Source of the DNA: Candidatus Cloacimonadota bacterium
GTDB taxonomy: Bacteria; Cloacimonadota; Cloacimonadia; Cloacimonadales; Cloacimonadaceae
Length of the DNA stretch: 64,000 nt
Direction of reading: 5' to 3'
Assembly (NCBI GenBank): GCA_012728875.1
Contig: JAAYEF010000011.1
Span: 112,476 to 176,475 of the forward strand
Position numbers and translations under genes: made by a program. Below the pieces are notes generated by a model. It saw only the letters and a list, made by a program, of their open reading frames with translations. It made no database searches and was not told where the DNA came from. Each line of letters begins with the position of its first letter. Positions within the stretch are counted from its first letter, which is position 1. Of this stretch, positions 17,471 through 26,188 are shown piece by piece.

Positions 17471-17590
17471 TTCGGTCAACCCGGTTCAGGACGGGTCAGC
17501 CTTGCCTGAAAGCCTTAATCAAGTGGTCATCAAGCCTTAATCAAGCGTTAATAGTTAAGACTTGATTAAGGCTTGATTAAGAAGTGATCG
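17471..17590 (+). repeat. Interspersed hairpin repeat, copy A
   Basis: A roughly 120-bp element starting TTCGGTCAACC and ending GAAGTGATC. Its core contains TCAAGCCTTAATCAAG (about 17530-17545) facing CTTGATTAAGGCTTGA (about 17561-17576), which pair over 16 bp. After one mismatched dinucleotide the TTAA/TTAA pairs continue to a 3-nt loop. Another CTTAATCAAG unit lies on the left and TTAAG on the right. Copies B and C match this element when reverse-complemented. It directly follows the nitroreductase stop and precedes a secreted-protein gene by about 580 bp. Confidence 0.85.
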
Positions 17591-18169
17591 ACGCTCTCAA
17601 GCAAGTTTCAGGGCACAGCTTCGTTTCGTTTCCAACAGAGGGCAAAAAGCCGGATGGAGGTGAACGAGATATGAAAACATTGGGCTTGAACCTGGAAAAG
17701 GCTCGTCCCGTTTTAATCAAATTTGGAACTGTATTCCAGACTCTCACCCTTCAAAACTGAAATTGTGATTTTCAATCTATATTTCAAAATCCGATGCTTT
17801 CCAGGTTTTATCTGAAGCATATTCCCCAATATTTCGCCGCCTAAGCACCAAAAATACGTATTTCAAAACTCCAGATTGCGGTTTATAAGCGCTTTTAAGC
17901 CCACGATGGTTCGTAAACAATGAAAGATTGTCACTCATGGCAAGATTTTTTGCTTGACAATTCAATGCTTATCTGTAGCTATGAATTCAATGATTTTGAA
18001 AACGTTTATACAGTGTGAAAGTGTTTCCTGTTTTGAGTTTCGTATCAGTCCACGACAAAGTGATACAAGATTGTCCAAGTCTCTTTATCAAGATCGTGAG
18101 ATCAATCATGAATTCATTTAATCAAAGAACATTAAAAACAAAAACTCAACCCCAAAACAAGGAGAAAAC
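17591..18169. other. Long intergenic region upstream of the secreted 1170-aa protein
   Basis: About 580 bp, AT-richer than its surroundings, with no convincing gene. A 29-codon frame at 17671-17760 has a strong GGAGG 10 nt ahead of its ATG but no recognisable product. A candidate sigma-70-type promoter has TTGACA at 17954-17959 with a weak AGCTAT 17 nt later, about 190 bp ahead of the next gene. The end of the region is rich in A and holds AAGGAGAAAA as the ribosome-binding site of the gene at 18170. Confidence 0.4.
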
Positions 18170-21100
18170 ATGAAAAGGCTTTACCTTTTGTTTTTCATTC
18201 TCACCGTCGCCAGCCTTGCGTTTGCGCAAAACACATATTATTGGATTGGCAACACCAGTGAAAACTGGAGCACCGCCAGCAACTGGCAATCGGGCCACGT
18301 GCCAACAGCATATGATAACGCGGTAATCACTTCAATTGGCACATATCAGCCTTTTGTTTATAATGACGCTGAATGTTCTAACCTGACGCTTAGCTCCAGT
18401 ACTTCAATTGAAGTCAATGGCGCTAGGACACTCACAGTGAATGGTGATTTGAGTACTCATGGCGATGTTATTCTAAGAACTTCTTCCACTTTGATTGTGA
18501 AAGGCAACGCAATATGGGCTTCAAATTCGTCCCTCTCAGACTCTGGATCAACCGCCAGACCGATTTGCAGATTTTATAAAAACCTGGACATCAACTATAC
18601 GTCAAACTTTAATACCTCCGGAAGTGTAATATTCAGTGGGACCAGCAACAGCATAGTAACAAATAATAGTTCCAATGTTTACTTTGGATTTTTAACGGCA
18701 ACAAAAACCTCCGCCAGTGGTGCCACAGTTACCATTGCTGATGGACAAGGGTTTACGGTAAGGACGATTTCTGTTTATGAAGGGAACAAGCTGATCAATA
18801 ATTCCACCGCCACCATTGTCACCAATGAAATCAATGACTTAAACACAGGCTCTTCCACCAATTACGGTTTCCAATGTAACCACGGCACGATTGAATTTAG
18901 CATTGTCGGTCAGGGAGAATTAGATCTTCGTGGAGCTGGTACCTATTTCAATAACTTGACAATAGATATCGCTGGGGGTATAATTGAAAATGAACAGGAT
19001 CCACCCTATCCTGTGGTGGTTAAAGGTGATTTCGTCCTCTTACGTGGGCTAACTGTCTCAATAAATCGTTTGGAGGTGGGTGGAAACTGGGAAAACACTT
19101 CCACAAATACCACCACTTATCCTCAAAAAGTCACTTTCACCAATAAAACATCAACCCCAATCGTGAAAAGCAATCAAGCTTTCAACACGCTTGTGACCGA
19201 CACCGGCACTAAAGCGCTGAGTTTTGCCCCGGGTGTTGATGTTTCCTGCCAAATCTATTCAAGCATCTCGGGTGGTGTGGATGTTTACACCAATGCCACT
19301 TTCACCGTGAATGGCTTCACAAACCCCACCAACCGCATCCCAGGCAGATGGTATCTCTCTCATCCCAATGGTGTAATCAATATCAACAATCCCTCAACCG
19401 TACCGTTTAACGGCTGGTTGGAAATCTCCAGTGGAGTCTTGAACTTGAATAACCTCCGCCTTGGAACTCTGTCTGGAACAACCTTTTATATGTTGGGAGG
19501 AACGATACATTGCGATGGTATCTACTTGCAGTCAACTTTTCAGCCTTACGGCGGAACCATTGTTCTTGAATCCACAGACACATCCTATTCAATGATCAGC
19601 CTGCCTGCCGACAGTTGGCTCCACAACCTCCAGGTGCAACCCGACACAAAGACATATCATTTGTTCACTGATCTCACACTTAAGGGCAGTTTCATTCTTA
19701 ACAGCGGTGAATTCAGCGTTAAAAACCCAACCAATAATAATATCCACACCATGTATGTGGCGGAAAACTGGATCAACAACCGCGGACCAGAGTTTTTCCA
19801 TGAAGAAGAAGGAACGGTTGTATTCAACGGTCCCGGTTTCCAAGCCTGTAAAACTGATGAAGTTTTTTATACCATCATTGTGGACAAAACCCCGCCCGGA
19901 AGTGGCGGAGATGCTTTCCGTATTGAAAGCCCCACTACCGGAGTATATCTGAACGTAAGCTGCCAAAATTACAAATGGCTGGCTGGAGCTTTGGATGTCA
20001 GCCGCAGGGGCACCTTAACAATCAACAACGTCCTGAACCCAACGCTCGAAGGTAATTTTTGGTGCAATGAAGGCTGTCAACTGAATATCAACACATCAAA
20101 CATTTCTTTGAATGGTAGTATGCACATCACAGGCGGTGAAATCAACATCACGCAAGTAGGTGCGGGTTTCCTTTATTCACACATGCTAAGCGGCTCTCTT
20201 GAGATCACCAGCGGCAGTCTTAATTTCACCAATGCCGGGATGGTGTTTCCAAACACCAATCCATTCTCCACAAGCATAAGCGGTGGAACCATCTCTGTGG
20301 TAAGAGATTTTAATTGCCTGAGAAATGACTTCCAACCCACCGGCGGCACCCTCCTCATCAAGGGTTCTGAGGATAATACTATATCATTCACTCAGACTGG
20401 AAGCCACCTCTATAATTTGACCATCGCGAAGGACGACCCGGAAGCCATAGTCGAGACTTGGGGAACAACTGGAACCGACATCGTTTGTAATGGAAACATC
20501 ATTGTTAACAGCGGTGAATTCAGGATTAAGGGCTTCAATTTTATTAGTAAAGGCAACATCAGTGTTAACAACTCGGGTAAATTGAGCATCTTTCCAAACG
20601 GCAAACTCAAAATGGGCAATGCCAAATCACTTAACATAAATAATGGTGGCGCTTTTAAATCTTGGTCACAACCTAATTCCATCGTTGCCACTCTCACAGG
20701 AGAAACCTCAGAGAGTTTCTTCGATTTCAACGTAAATTCTGGTGGAACGTTCGAGGCTGAATATACTGTTTTTGAACACATGGGCATCATGGGCATCTAT
20801 TTTAAATCAGGCTCGATCTGTAATCAATTATCAAACTGCAGCTTGAGTACCGGGAAACCAAGTAGTTCTCTCATCACCTTTAGTAACACACAAACCCTGA
20901 CCTTGAACAACATCGACTTTCCTCGTCGCCCATCAGCTTATCAAACCTACAGAAACGTACGCAAAGGCACCAGCCAGGGCAGAATCATCTTAACAAATTT
21001 CACCGGTAATTTCAGCGGCTCCGCCTATGAAAATGACCCTCATGACACCATTTTCTGGCTTGGACCCGATGTTGACTTTGTTGTCGATCATATCATGATT

Positions 21101-21682
21101 ACGCAGACTGATGGATATGTTTGCGGGGTTAGAGCCTCTTCCGTTACCATTAAAAATATTGGAACTCACGACTATTTGGGCGACATCAGAGTGGATTTTT
21201 ATAAAGATTTACCCACAGCGCCTGCGGCTGGAACCGAGGGGACCTATCATGGCTTCGTGACCAACCTGGCAGCGGGTAAAACAAAGTTTGTCAACCCTCC
21301 CCTGATGAGCACGGATATTGCCGGAGACTGGACTGTTTGGGCGCGTGTGGATACGCACAACGATATCGTTGAAACCAACGAAAACAACAACTTAAGCGAA
21401 CCTCAAATAACCACCTGGAGCCCTTTGCCGCCAGTCAGCAATCTACAATTCTTAAGTTATGACAATAACAATGCATTGATGAAATGGGATTACACTGCCC
21501 CATACAACTGTTTTAAGATTTGGGGGAACGATGACCCAAACTTCCCACCCGAAACCACTCAGTTGAATTACAGTCTCGACGGTCCCACGCCTGGGCCCAC
21601 CTATGCCATTCTTGTAAATTTGCGTTTCTCAAAACGGTTTTTCAGGGTAACCGCGGAAAGGGATTTCCCAGATCTTGAGTAA
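18170..21682 (+). CDS. Large secreted repeat protein with CARDB-like domain
   Basis: 1170 residues. A clear signal peptide (LYLLFFILTVASLAFA, residues 4-19, before Gln) is followed by about 900 residues of Asn/Thr/Ser/Gly-rich strand repeats. Recurrent patterns such as L-x-I-x-S-G-x-L-N and G-N-I-x-V-N-S-G-E-F suggest a right-handed beta-helix or adhesin-like fold. At about 980-1085 is a CARDB-like beta sandwich (VTIKNIGTHDYLGDI, ending VDTHNDIVETNENNN), a cell-adhesion-type domain. A final FN3-like segment (VSNLQFLSYDNNNALMKWDY to FFRVTAE) ends the protein. Unlike several neighbours it has no FlgD-like PNPF sorting tail. A strong terminator follows at 21708. Function is unknown; surface or extracellular location is likely. 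Confidence 0.75.
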   Translation: MKRLYLLFFILTVASLAFAQNTYYWIGNTSENWSTASNWQSGHVPTAYDNAVITSIGTYQPFVYNDAECSNLTLSSSTSIEVNGARTLTVNGDLSTHGDVILRTSSTLIVKGNAIWASNSSLSDSGSTARPICRFYKNLDINYTSNFNTSGSVIFSGTSNSIVTNNSSNVYFGFLTATKTSASGATVTIADGQGFTVRTISVYEGNKLINNSTATIVTNEINDLNTGSSTNYGFQCNHGTIEFSIVGQGELDLRGAGTYFNNLTIDIAGGIIENEQDPPYPVVVKGDFVLLRGLTVSINRLEVGGNWENTSTNTTTYPQKVTFTNKTSTPIVKSNQAFNTLVTDTGTKALSFAPGVDVSCQIYSSISGGVDVYTNATFTVNGFTNPTNRIPGRWYLSHPNGVININNPSTVPFNGWLEISSGVLNLNNLRLGTLSGTTFYMLGGTIHCDGIYLQSTFQPYGGTIVLESTDTSYSMISLPADSWLHNLQVQPDTKTYHLFTDLTLKGSFILNSGEFSVKNPTNNNIHTMYVAENWINNRGPEFFHEEEGTVVFNGPGFQACKTDEVFYTIIVDKTPPGSGGDAFRIESPTTGVYLNVSCQNYKWLAGALDVSRRGTLTINNVLNPTLEGNFWCNEGCQLNINTSNISLNGSMHITGGEINITQVGAGFLYSHMLSGSLEITSGSLNFTNAGMVFPNTNPFSTSISGGTISVVRDFNCLRNDFQPTGGTLLIKGSEDNTISFTQTGSHLYNLTIAKDDPEAIVETWGTTGTDIVCNGNIIVNSGEFRIKGFNFISKGNISVNNSGKLSIFPNGKLKMGNAKSLNINNGGAFKSWSQPNSIVATLTGETSESFFDFNVNSGGTFEAEYTVFEHMGIMGIYFKSGSICNQLSNCSLSTGKPSSSLITFSNTQTLTLNNIDFPRRPSAYQTYRNVRKGTSQGRIILTNFTGNFSGSAYENDPHDTIFWLGPDVDFVVDHIMITQTDGYVCGVRASSVTIKNIGTHDYLGDIRVDFYKDLPTAPAAGTEGTYHGFVTNLAAGKTKFVNPPLMSTDIAGDWTVWARVDTHNDIVETNENNNLSEPQITTWSPLPPVSNLQFLSYDNNNALMKWDYTAPYNCFKIWGNDDPNFPPETTQLNYSLDGPTPGPTYAILVNLRFSKRFFRVTAERDFPDLE

Positions 21683-21707
21683 AAACAAAAAACTGTTAAA
21701 AAACAAA

Positions 21708-21734
21708 GCGGGAGCAATCGTCTCCCGCTTTTTT
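21708..21734. terminator. Bidirectional rho-independent terminator
   Basis: GCGGGAG (21708-21714), loop CAATCGT, CTCCCGC (21722-21728), then TTTTTT. The 7-bp GC-rich stem separates the convergent genes ending at 21682 (+) and 21763 (-). On the minus strand the hairpin is followed by a TTTGTTTTTT tract, so it should stop transcription from both sides. Confidence 0.9.
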
Positions 21735-21762
21735 GTATTCAAGCTTGATCAAGCGTGTGCCA

Positions 21763-23184
21763 TCACGCTTTCAGAAATTTGCTCTCTTTCCCGATTTTGC
21801 CCAGGGACATGATGCCCAACCTGAATTTCATCCCGGTTATCGCAGCTGCCAGGCCATCGGCGAAAGGTGCTGCAAAAAGCAGACCTTCCAACCCCCACAG
21901 CCTTGAAAATACTATAATGGCGGGAATAAGCAGCAGCACCTGCCTGGTGAGAGTGAGCGTCATGGCGGAAAGCGGACGCCCGATGGCTTGGAAAAAGTTT
22001 GCCCCCAAAATCTGGAATCCCACCACAGGCAGCATCCAAAACCAAGTTTTCAGGGCGTAGCTTCCCAGTTTCAGCAGTTCCGGCTCGCGGTTAAACATTG
22101 CCACGATCTGGGTTGGGAAAATGCGTGTGAGCATCCAGCCCACCACCACGATGATGGTGGCGGCGGTCATGGCCTGCCTTTCCGCCGATTTGATGCGGTC
22201 ATATTTTTTTGCGCCAAAGTTGAAGCTGATGATGGGCTGGAGACCCTGGTTCAGCCCCGTGATCGGCATTAAAAGGATGGTCTGCACGCTGTTCACGATG
22301 CCCATGGCGGAAATGGCAACGTCTCCCCCATACGTTAAAAGGCTTTTATTTAAAACAACGTGCAGGATGCTGTTTGTGCTCTGCAAAACAAAGCTGGGCG
22401 TTCCCAAAGCTGCGATGCGACGAATGTGGCACCATCTCGGCTTCATCAGCTTGAATTGAATCCTGTGACGGTTCTTTTGACTGAAAAAGTTGCCCACCAC
22501 CCAGGTCATGGAAACAGCCTGCGAGATGATGGTTGCCAAAGCCGCACCGGCAATTCCCATCTTGAATCCAAAAATGAAGATGGGGTCCAAAATGATGTTT
22601 GTTCCCGCGCCGGCGAACATGGTGATCATTGCCAAATTCGGCTTGCCGTTGGCCCGCATCATGTGGTTCATGCCCAGGCTGGTCATGTGGAACAGCGAGC
22701 CAAAGAAGATGATGCGCATATAGTCCATCGCATAGGGCAAAACCTCCGGACTGGCGCCAAAGAGCCGCAAAAGCGGTTTGTGGAAGGAGATGCCGAAAAT
22801 CATGAACAGGGTTCCGCTGATCAGCAACAGCGCAAAGGTGTTGTTCAAAATCTCATCGGCTTCATTCAGCCTCTTTTCACCCAGCTTGATGGCAAAAAGC
22901 GTGGCTCCGCCAATTCCAAAAAGCAGCGCGATGGCAAGCTGCAGGATCATGATGGGAAAACCGATGGTGATGCCTGCCAGACCCTGGGAACCAATGCCCG
23001 GCGCATTTCCGATGTAGATGCGGTCCACAACGTTGTATAGTGCGCTCACCACCATACCCACAATGGCGGGAATGGAGAATTGGCGCAGCAACACGGAGGT
23101 TTTTTCCACCCCCAGCGGGTTTTCATAATGCTCGGAAGCGCTTTGGATATCTTCTTTTTTTTCTATATCTTTCAATTTTTTCAA
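21763..23184 (-). CDS. MATE family efflux transporter
   Basis: 473 residues with about 12 hydrophobic segments. The early segment LLRQFSIPAIVGMVVSALYNVVDRIYIG and the loop after it (IGSQGLAGITIGFPI) are typical of the DinF/NorM/MepA type of MATE transporter. A matching inverted half contains FVLQSTNSILHVVLNKSL and PITGLNQGLQPIISFNFGAKKY. The family expels cationic drugs or metabolites with a Na+ or H+ gradient. The start is uncertain: TTG at 23184 gives the longest frame, but an internal start before the first transmembrane helix is equally possible. It is isolated between two terminators. Confidence 0.93.
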   Translation of the reverse strand: MKKLKDIEKKEDIQSASEHYENPLGVEKTSVLLRQFSIPAIVGMVVSALYNVVDRIYIGNAPGIGSQGLAGITIGFPIMILQLAIALLFGIGGATLFAIKLGEKRLNEADEILNNTFALLLISGTLFMIFGISFHKPLLRLFGASPEVLPYAMDYMRIIFFGSLFHMTSLGMNHMMRANGKPNLAMITMFAGAGTNIILDPIFIFGFKMGIAGAALATIISQAVSMTWVVGNFFSQKNRHRIQFKLMKPRWCHIRRIAALGTPSFVLQSTNSILHVVLNKSLLTYGGDVAISAMGIVNSVQTILLMPITGLNQGLQPIISFNFGAKKYDRIKSAERQAMTAATIIVVVGWMLTRIFPTQIVAMFNREPELLKLGSYALKTWFWMLPVVGFQILGANFFQAIGRPLSAMTLTLTRQVLLLIPAIIVFSRLWGLEGLLFAAPFADGLAAAITGMKFRLGIMSLGKIGKESKFLKA

Positions 23185-23392
23185 ACCTTGGGATTATTCT
23201 TGCCTGACGGCTCAAACGAGATTGCGCGTCAAACTTCCCCGCCTAAAATTTCTAAGAAACCATTTCCACGGAGAACTCTGCCACAAACTTTTTTTTAACT
23301 GCCATCCGGTCAAGCGCTTTTTTCAAAGCTCGCTCCATTTCTGCAAGAGCATATTTTGTCTTTTGAATATTTGCAAGCCTTTTGGAGAGGAT

Positions 23393-23427
23393 AAAAAAGA
23401 ACCCCGGCTGCAGGAGCCGGGATTCTT
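23393..23427 (-). terminator. Terminator of the minus-strand secreted-protein operon
   Basis: Read on the minus strand, AGAATCCCGGCT, loop CCTGC, AGCCGGGGTTCT, then TTTTTT. The stem is about 12 bp with one imperfect pair and lies about 30 bp past the stop of the gene ending at 23459. It is the end of the run of four secreted-protein genes. Confidence 0.85.
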
Positions 23428-23458
23428 TCTTTGCTTAAAAGCGCTGCCAAGTATTTCT

Positions 23459-25057
23459 TTACTTCAACAAAACCGCTTTGCGGAAATAGTCGTTCAAGCC
23501 TGTTTTCATCCAGATGGTGTAAACTCCGGAAGCGCAGTCGCGACCGCCTTCGTCTTTACCATCCCAAATGTATTTATAGAAGCCTTTGTCTTTTTCACCA
23601 TCCACCAGCCTTTTCACAATCTGGCCTCGTGAATTCACAATGACGATGTTCACATTCTGCTTGTTTTCAAGCTGATAACCAATGGTGAGATTTGGATTGA
23701 AGGGATTTGGATACAAGGAGCTAATTCCGGTGACAAGTGGAATTTCAGGAGTGTAAATGGCTTCACCCGGAGTGCTGATACTCACGGGTCCGTGAAAAGT
23801 GCTGCTTCCATCCATTTCTGCCGACTCCAGCCAATAGTAATACAATTGCTCTGGTTGGACATCTTCGTCTTTGTAGCTGTAAACCACTTGCTGGGATGTA
23901 TTTGTGGCTGGAATTAAAGTGTTCTGGTTTTCAGCTTGAGCCAGAATATTATCCAGTCCACGATAGATGCGGTAGCCCACCAGGTTGCTTTCGGACTGGG
24001 TGACCCAAGTCAGGTTTACGGCGTTGTTTGTATTGCTCATTGCGGCAGTGAAGCTGGAAAGCTCCACTGGCAAGCCATCTTCAAAAAACCCTGCCAGGAT
24101 GTATTCTCCGGTCACATCGTCGGGATCCGTGATGTAAACTGTGATGGTTCCGGCAATGGGGTCATAGCTGCTGTTGACTTCGAAGAACCAGCTTGTGCCG
24201 TGAATGTCGCGACGGTAAACTCCGATCTCATTGGGGTCGATCAGGGTTCCCGGAGGCAGGGAGGGAATGGTGAAAGTGATTGCCACTGGGTAGGATTCGG
24301 CAGCAGAAAACTTTATACCATTGGCATCGATAAACCAATGGAAATTGCTGAAATTTTCCACGGGCATGGTTCCCGCACCCGGGGTTCCTCCATAATATGT
24401 ATCCAGAGAGTTCACATCATAGTAGTAAACTGTCATGGTACCGCCACCACCAGCAATAACTGCAGCTTCTTCCAGGATTACGCCTGTACCCGGGAATTCA
24501 ATATCTTCAACATAACCTCCAAAAGGTCCCGGTGGTGGGGTTATGGTTTGCGAATTCTTCGCCACTGGAGTAACGTAATCAAGAAAAACATGCGTAGTGC
24601 CACCGCCAACGTAGTACATTGTACAATCAGCATCAGGCCACGTTGGCGCCAAGGCAAATTGCACAAACATTTCGGGATAGGCATATTCGGTATTAGTTTC
24701 ATGGTCCCAAACCCTGAAATACATAAAGTGACCATTGGTCGCACTATCGGGAACATAACCACCTTCAGTTGAAATCACCATTGGTACGTTGGAAGGAAAA
24801 ATAAAGGGACCGGTAATCTGCGATCCTCCTACACATGTTGCCCCATCAAAAGCACCAATTTCACTTCCCACGCCTAAGTCCACACCATTGACCCGAGCAA
24901 GGTAAACAAGCGCATTATGGGCATGATAAGGATTTTGCCCATTCGGATATGGGGTAATATGGTATGCGGGCACAAAGTGCACTGTGTTGTAAACTGCAGC
25001 TTGCAAAAAAATCGTTGCCATCAGCAACATGATCGTTAATAAAAACAGTTTTTTCAT
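23459..25057 (-). CDS. Secreted protein with FlgD-like C-terminal sorting tail
   Basis: 532 residues. Signal peptide LFLLTIMLLMATIFLQAA at about 4-21. Residues about 25-170 form a beta-rich domain with GVGSEIGAFDGATCVGG, a motif I associate with FCB-group secreted proteins. A beta-sandwich region follows (about 190-330, with YPVAITFTIPSLPPG), then an FN3-like domain (LTWVTQSESNLVGYRIYRG, about 345-430). The last about 85 residues are the FlgD-like tail: YPNPFNP, VNSRGQIVK, WDGKDEGG, ASGVYTI and a terminal LLK. Such tails are recognised by type 9-type secretion in related phyla. AGAGGAA precedes the ATG. It is the last gene of a four-gene minus-strand run, 13 bp after its neighbour. Ligand or substrate is unknown. 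Confidence 0.8.
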   Translation of the reverse strand: MKKLFLLTIMLLMATIFLQAAVYNTVHFVPAYHITPYPNGQNPYHAHNALVYLARVNGVDLGVGSEIGAFDGATCVGGSQITGPFIFPSNVPMVISTEGGYVPDSATNGHFMYFRVWDHETNTEYAYPEMFVQFALAPTWPDADCTMYYVGGGTTHVFLDYVTPVAKNSQTITPPPGPFGGYVEDIEFPGTGVILEEAAVIAGGGGTMTVYYYDVNSLDTYYGGTPGAGTMPVENFSNFHWFIDANGIKFSAAESYPVAITFTIPSLPPGTLIDPNEIGVYRRDIHGTSWFFEVNSSYDPIAGTITVYITDPDDVTGEYILAGFFEDGLPVELSSFTAAMSNTNNAVNLTWVTQSESNLVGYRIYRGLDNILAQAENQNTLIPATNTSQQVVYSYKDEDVQPEQLYYYWLESAEMDGSSTFHGPVSISTPGEAIYTPEIPLVTGISSLYPNPFNPNLTIGYQLENKQNVNIVIVNSRGQIVKRLVDGEKDKGFYKYIWDGKDEGGRDCASGVYTIWMKTGLNDYFRKAVLLK

Positions 25058-25070
25058 GACTTCCTCTAAT

Positions 25071-26174
25071 CTATTTTTGTTTGTTATGTTCTAAACTTCT
25101 AATGTAGGCTTTTTTTCTGTTCGGACCGGGAAAAGTGATACTGGTATCCTCAGAAACAAGCAGATAATATCCTTCTCCTTCTTCGAAGCCTCCAATCAGA
25201 TCATCAAATTCTCCCAACAGATTTTTCACAATGTATAAGCCATTTTCATCCTGAACCTTCAGGAAGGCACCTTCATCAATCAAGTCTTGCAATACATCCA
25301 AGGCGGGTTGTGAAATACTGTATGGATAGGGTATCATGTTCCAACCCTCATAAAGCTGAACTGTCATGGGCAGAAGCACGCATTTGCCCTCAATTATCAG
25401 TTCGCAGTCCTGGTTCACCATTACATAATATCCCTCTTCCATTTCATAGGGTCCTACATCATTTTGCCAAATGTTGCCAAGCGTTTTTACGTACGCGTCG
25501 CCATTTTCATCCTGAACCTTGATCAGATACCCATCCTCCCGGAGGTCTTTAAAAACCTCCTCCAGCGCCATATCTGGCGGGATCACCCAGCTTGAAATCA
25601 AGTTCCAGCCTTCATACAGCGGGATCACCAAGGTCGGGTGAATATAGATCTCAGCATCCAAATGGCTGTCCAGGTAAATGTCATGATTCAGTTCATCACG
25701 CATCCTGATATTGCTCAGGGTTACGGGAATAGCGGTATAGCAGCTCGGTTTGTTCAGGGTTTTCAGGTTTAAGCTGAAAAGAACCCCGTCCCCATCGGCT
25801 CCGAAAGGCTGAGTTGGCGTTCCGGGTGGAACACTCAGAATGGCGCAGGACACAATCCAGGCACCAGAACTTTCACGCACATAAAACTGGGTTCTCAAGC
25901 CATGCTCTGCGGCAGCATCTTCCAGAAAGCTGCCTTCAATGAAATCTTCTGCATCGCAGCTCAGATATGTGGGATCAAAGTTCACCTGCATGTCAAACCC
26001 GCGCATGGGCTGATCTGCTGAAATGCCTGAAATATATACCGAAAGTGTTACGATTTCATCGTATCCCGGATACGAAACAGGCGGATCGATCTCAAGGGTC
26101 ACTTGGGCAAACATGGCTGTACAAAAGGCCATCATCGAAACCGCCATCAAAACAAAAAACAGCATCCTTCTCAC
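25071..26174 (-). CDS. Secreted cohesin-like protein with two repeated EGWN domains
   Basis: About 367 residues. A hydrophobic signal peptide (LFFVLMAVSMMAFCTAMFA) is followed by a cohesin-like beta sandwich of about 155 residues (VTLEIDPPVSYPGYDEIVTL through NIRMRDELN). Two tandem copies of a roughly 80-residue domain follow, each starting LYEGWN[LM]I and containing KVQDENG and EGYY[VL][ML]V. The same EGWN-type domain occurs once in the large protein at 40450-44364. There is no FlgD tail. GTG at 26174 is preferred because AGGAGA sits 6 nt before it; a TTG at 26192 overlapping the upstream stop is the alternative. Neighbouring genes carry dockerin-like modules, so a scaffold or adaptor role is possible but unproven. 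Confidence 0.72.
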   Translation of the reverse strand: MRRMLFFVLMAVSMMAFCTAMFAQVTLEIDPPVSYPGYDEIVTLSVYISGISADQPMRGFDMQVNFDPTYLSCDAEDFIEGSFLEDAAAEHGLRTQFYVRESSGAWIVSCAILSVPPGTPTQPFGADGDGVLFSLNLKTLNKPSCYTAIPVTLSNIRMRDELNHDIYLDSHLDAEIYIHPTLVIPLYEGWNLISSWVIPPDMALEEVFKDLREDGYLIKVQDENGDAYVKTLGNIWQNDVGPYEMEEGYYVMVNQDCELIIEGKCVLLPMTVQLYEGWNMIPYPYSISQPALDVLQDLIDEGAFLKVQDENGLYIVKNLLGEFDDLIGGFEEGEGYYLLVSEDTSITFPGPNRKKAYIRSLEHNKQK

Positions 26175-26188
26175 GAATTTTCTCCTCT

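Noticed and set aside
17471..17590. CRISPR-like reading of the TTAATCAAG units
   Set aside because: The units are short, inverted rather than directly repeated, and have no spacers of constant length.
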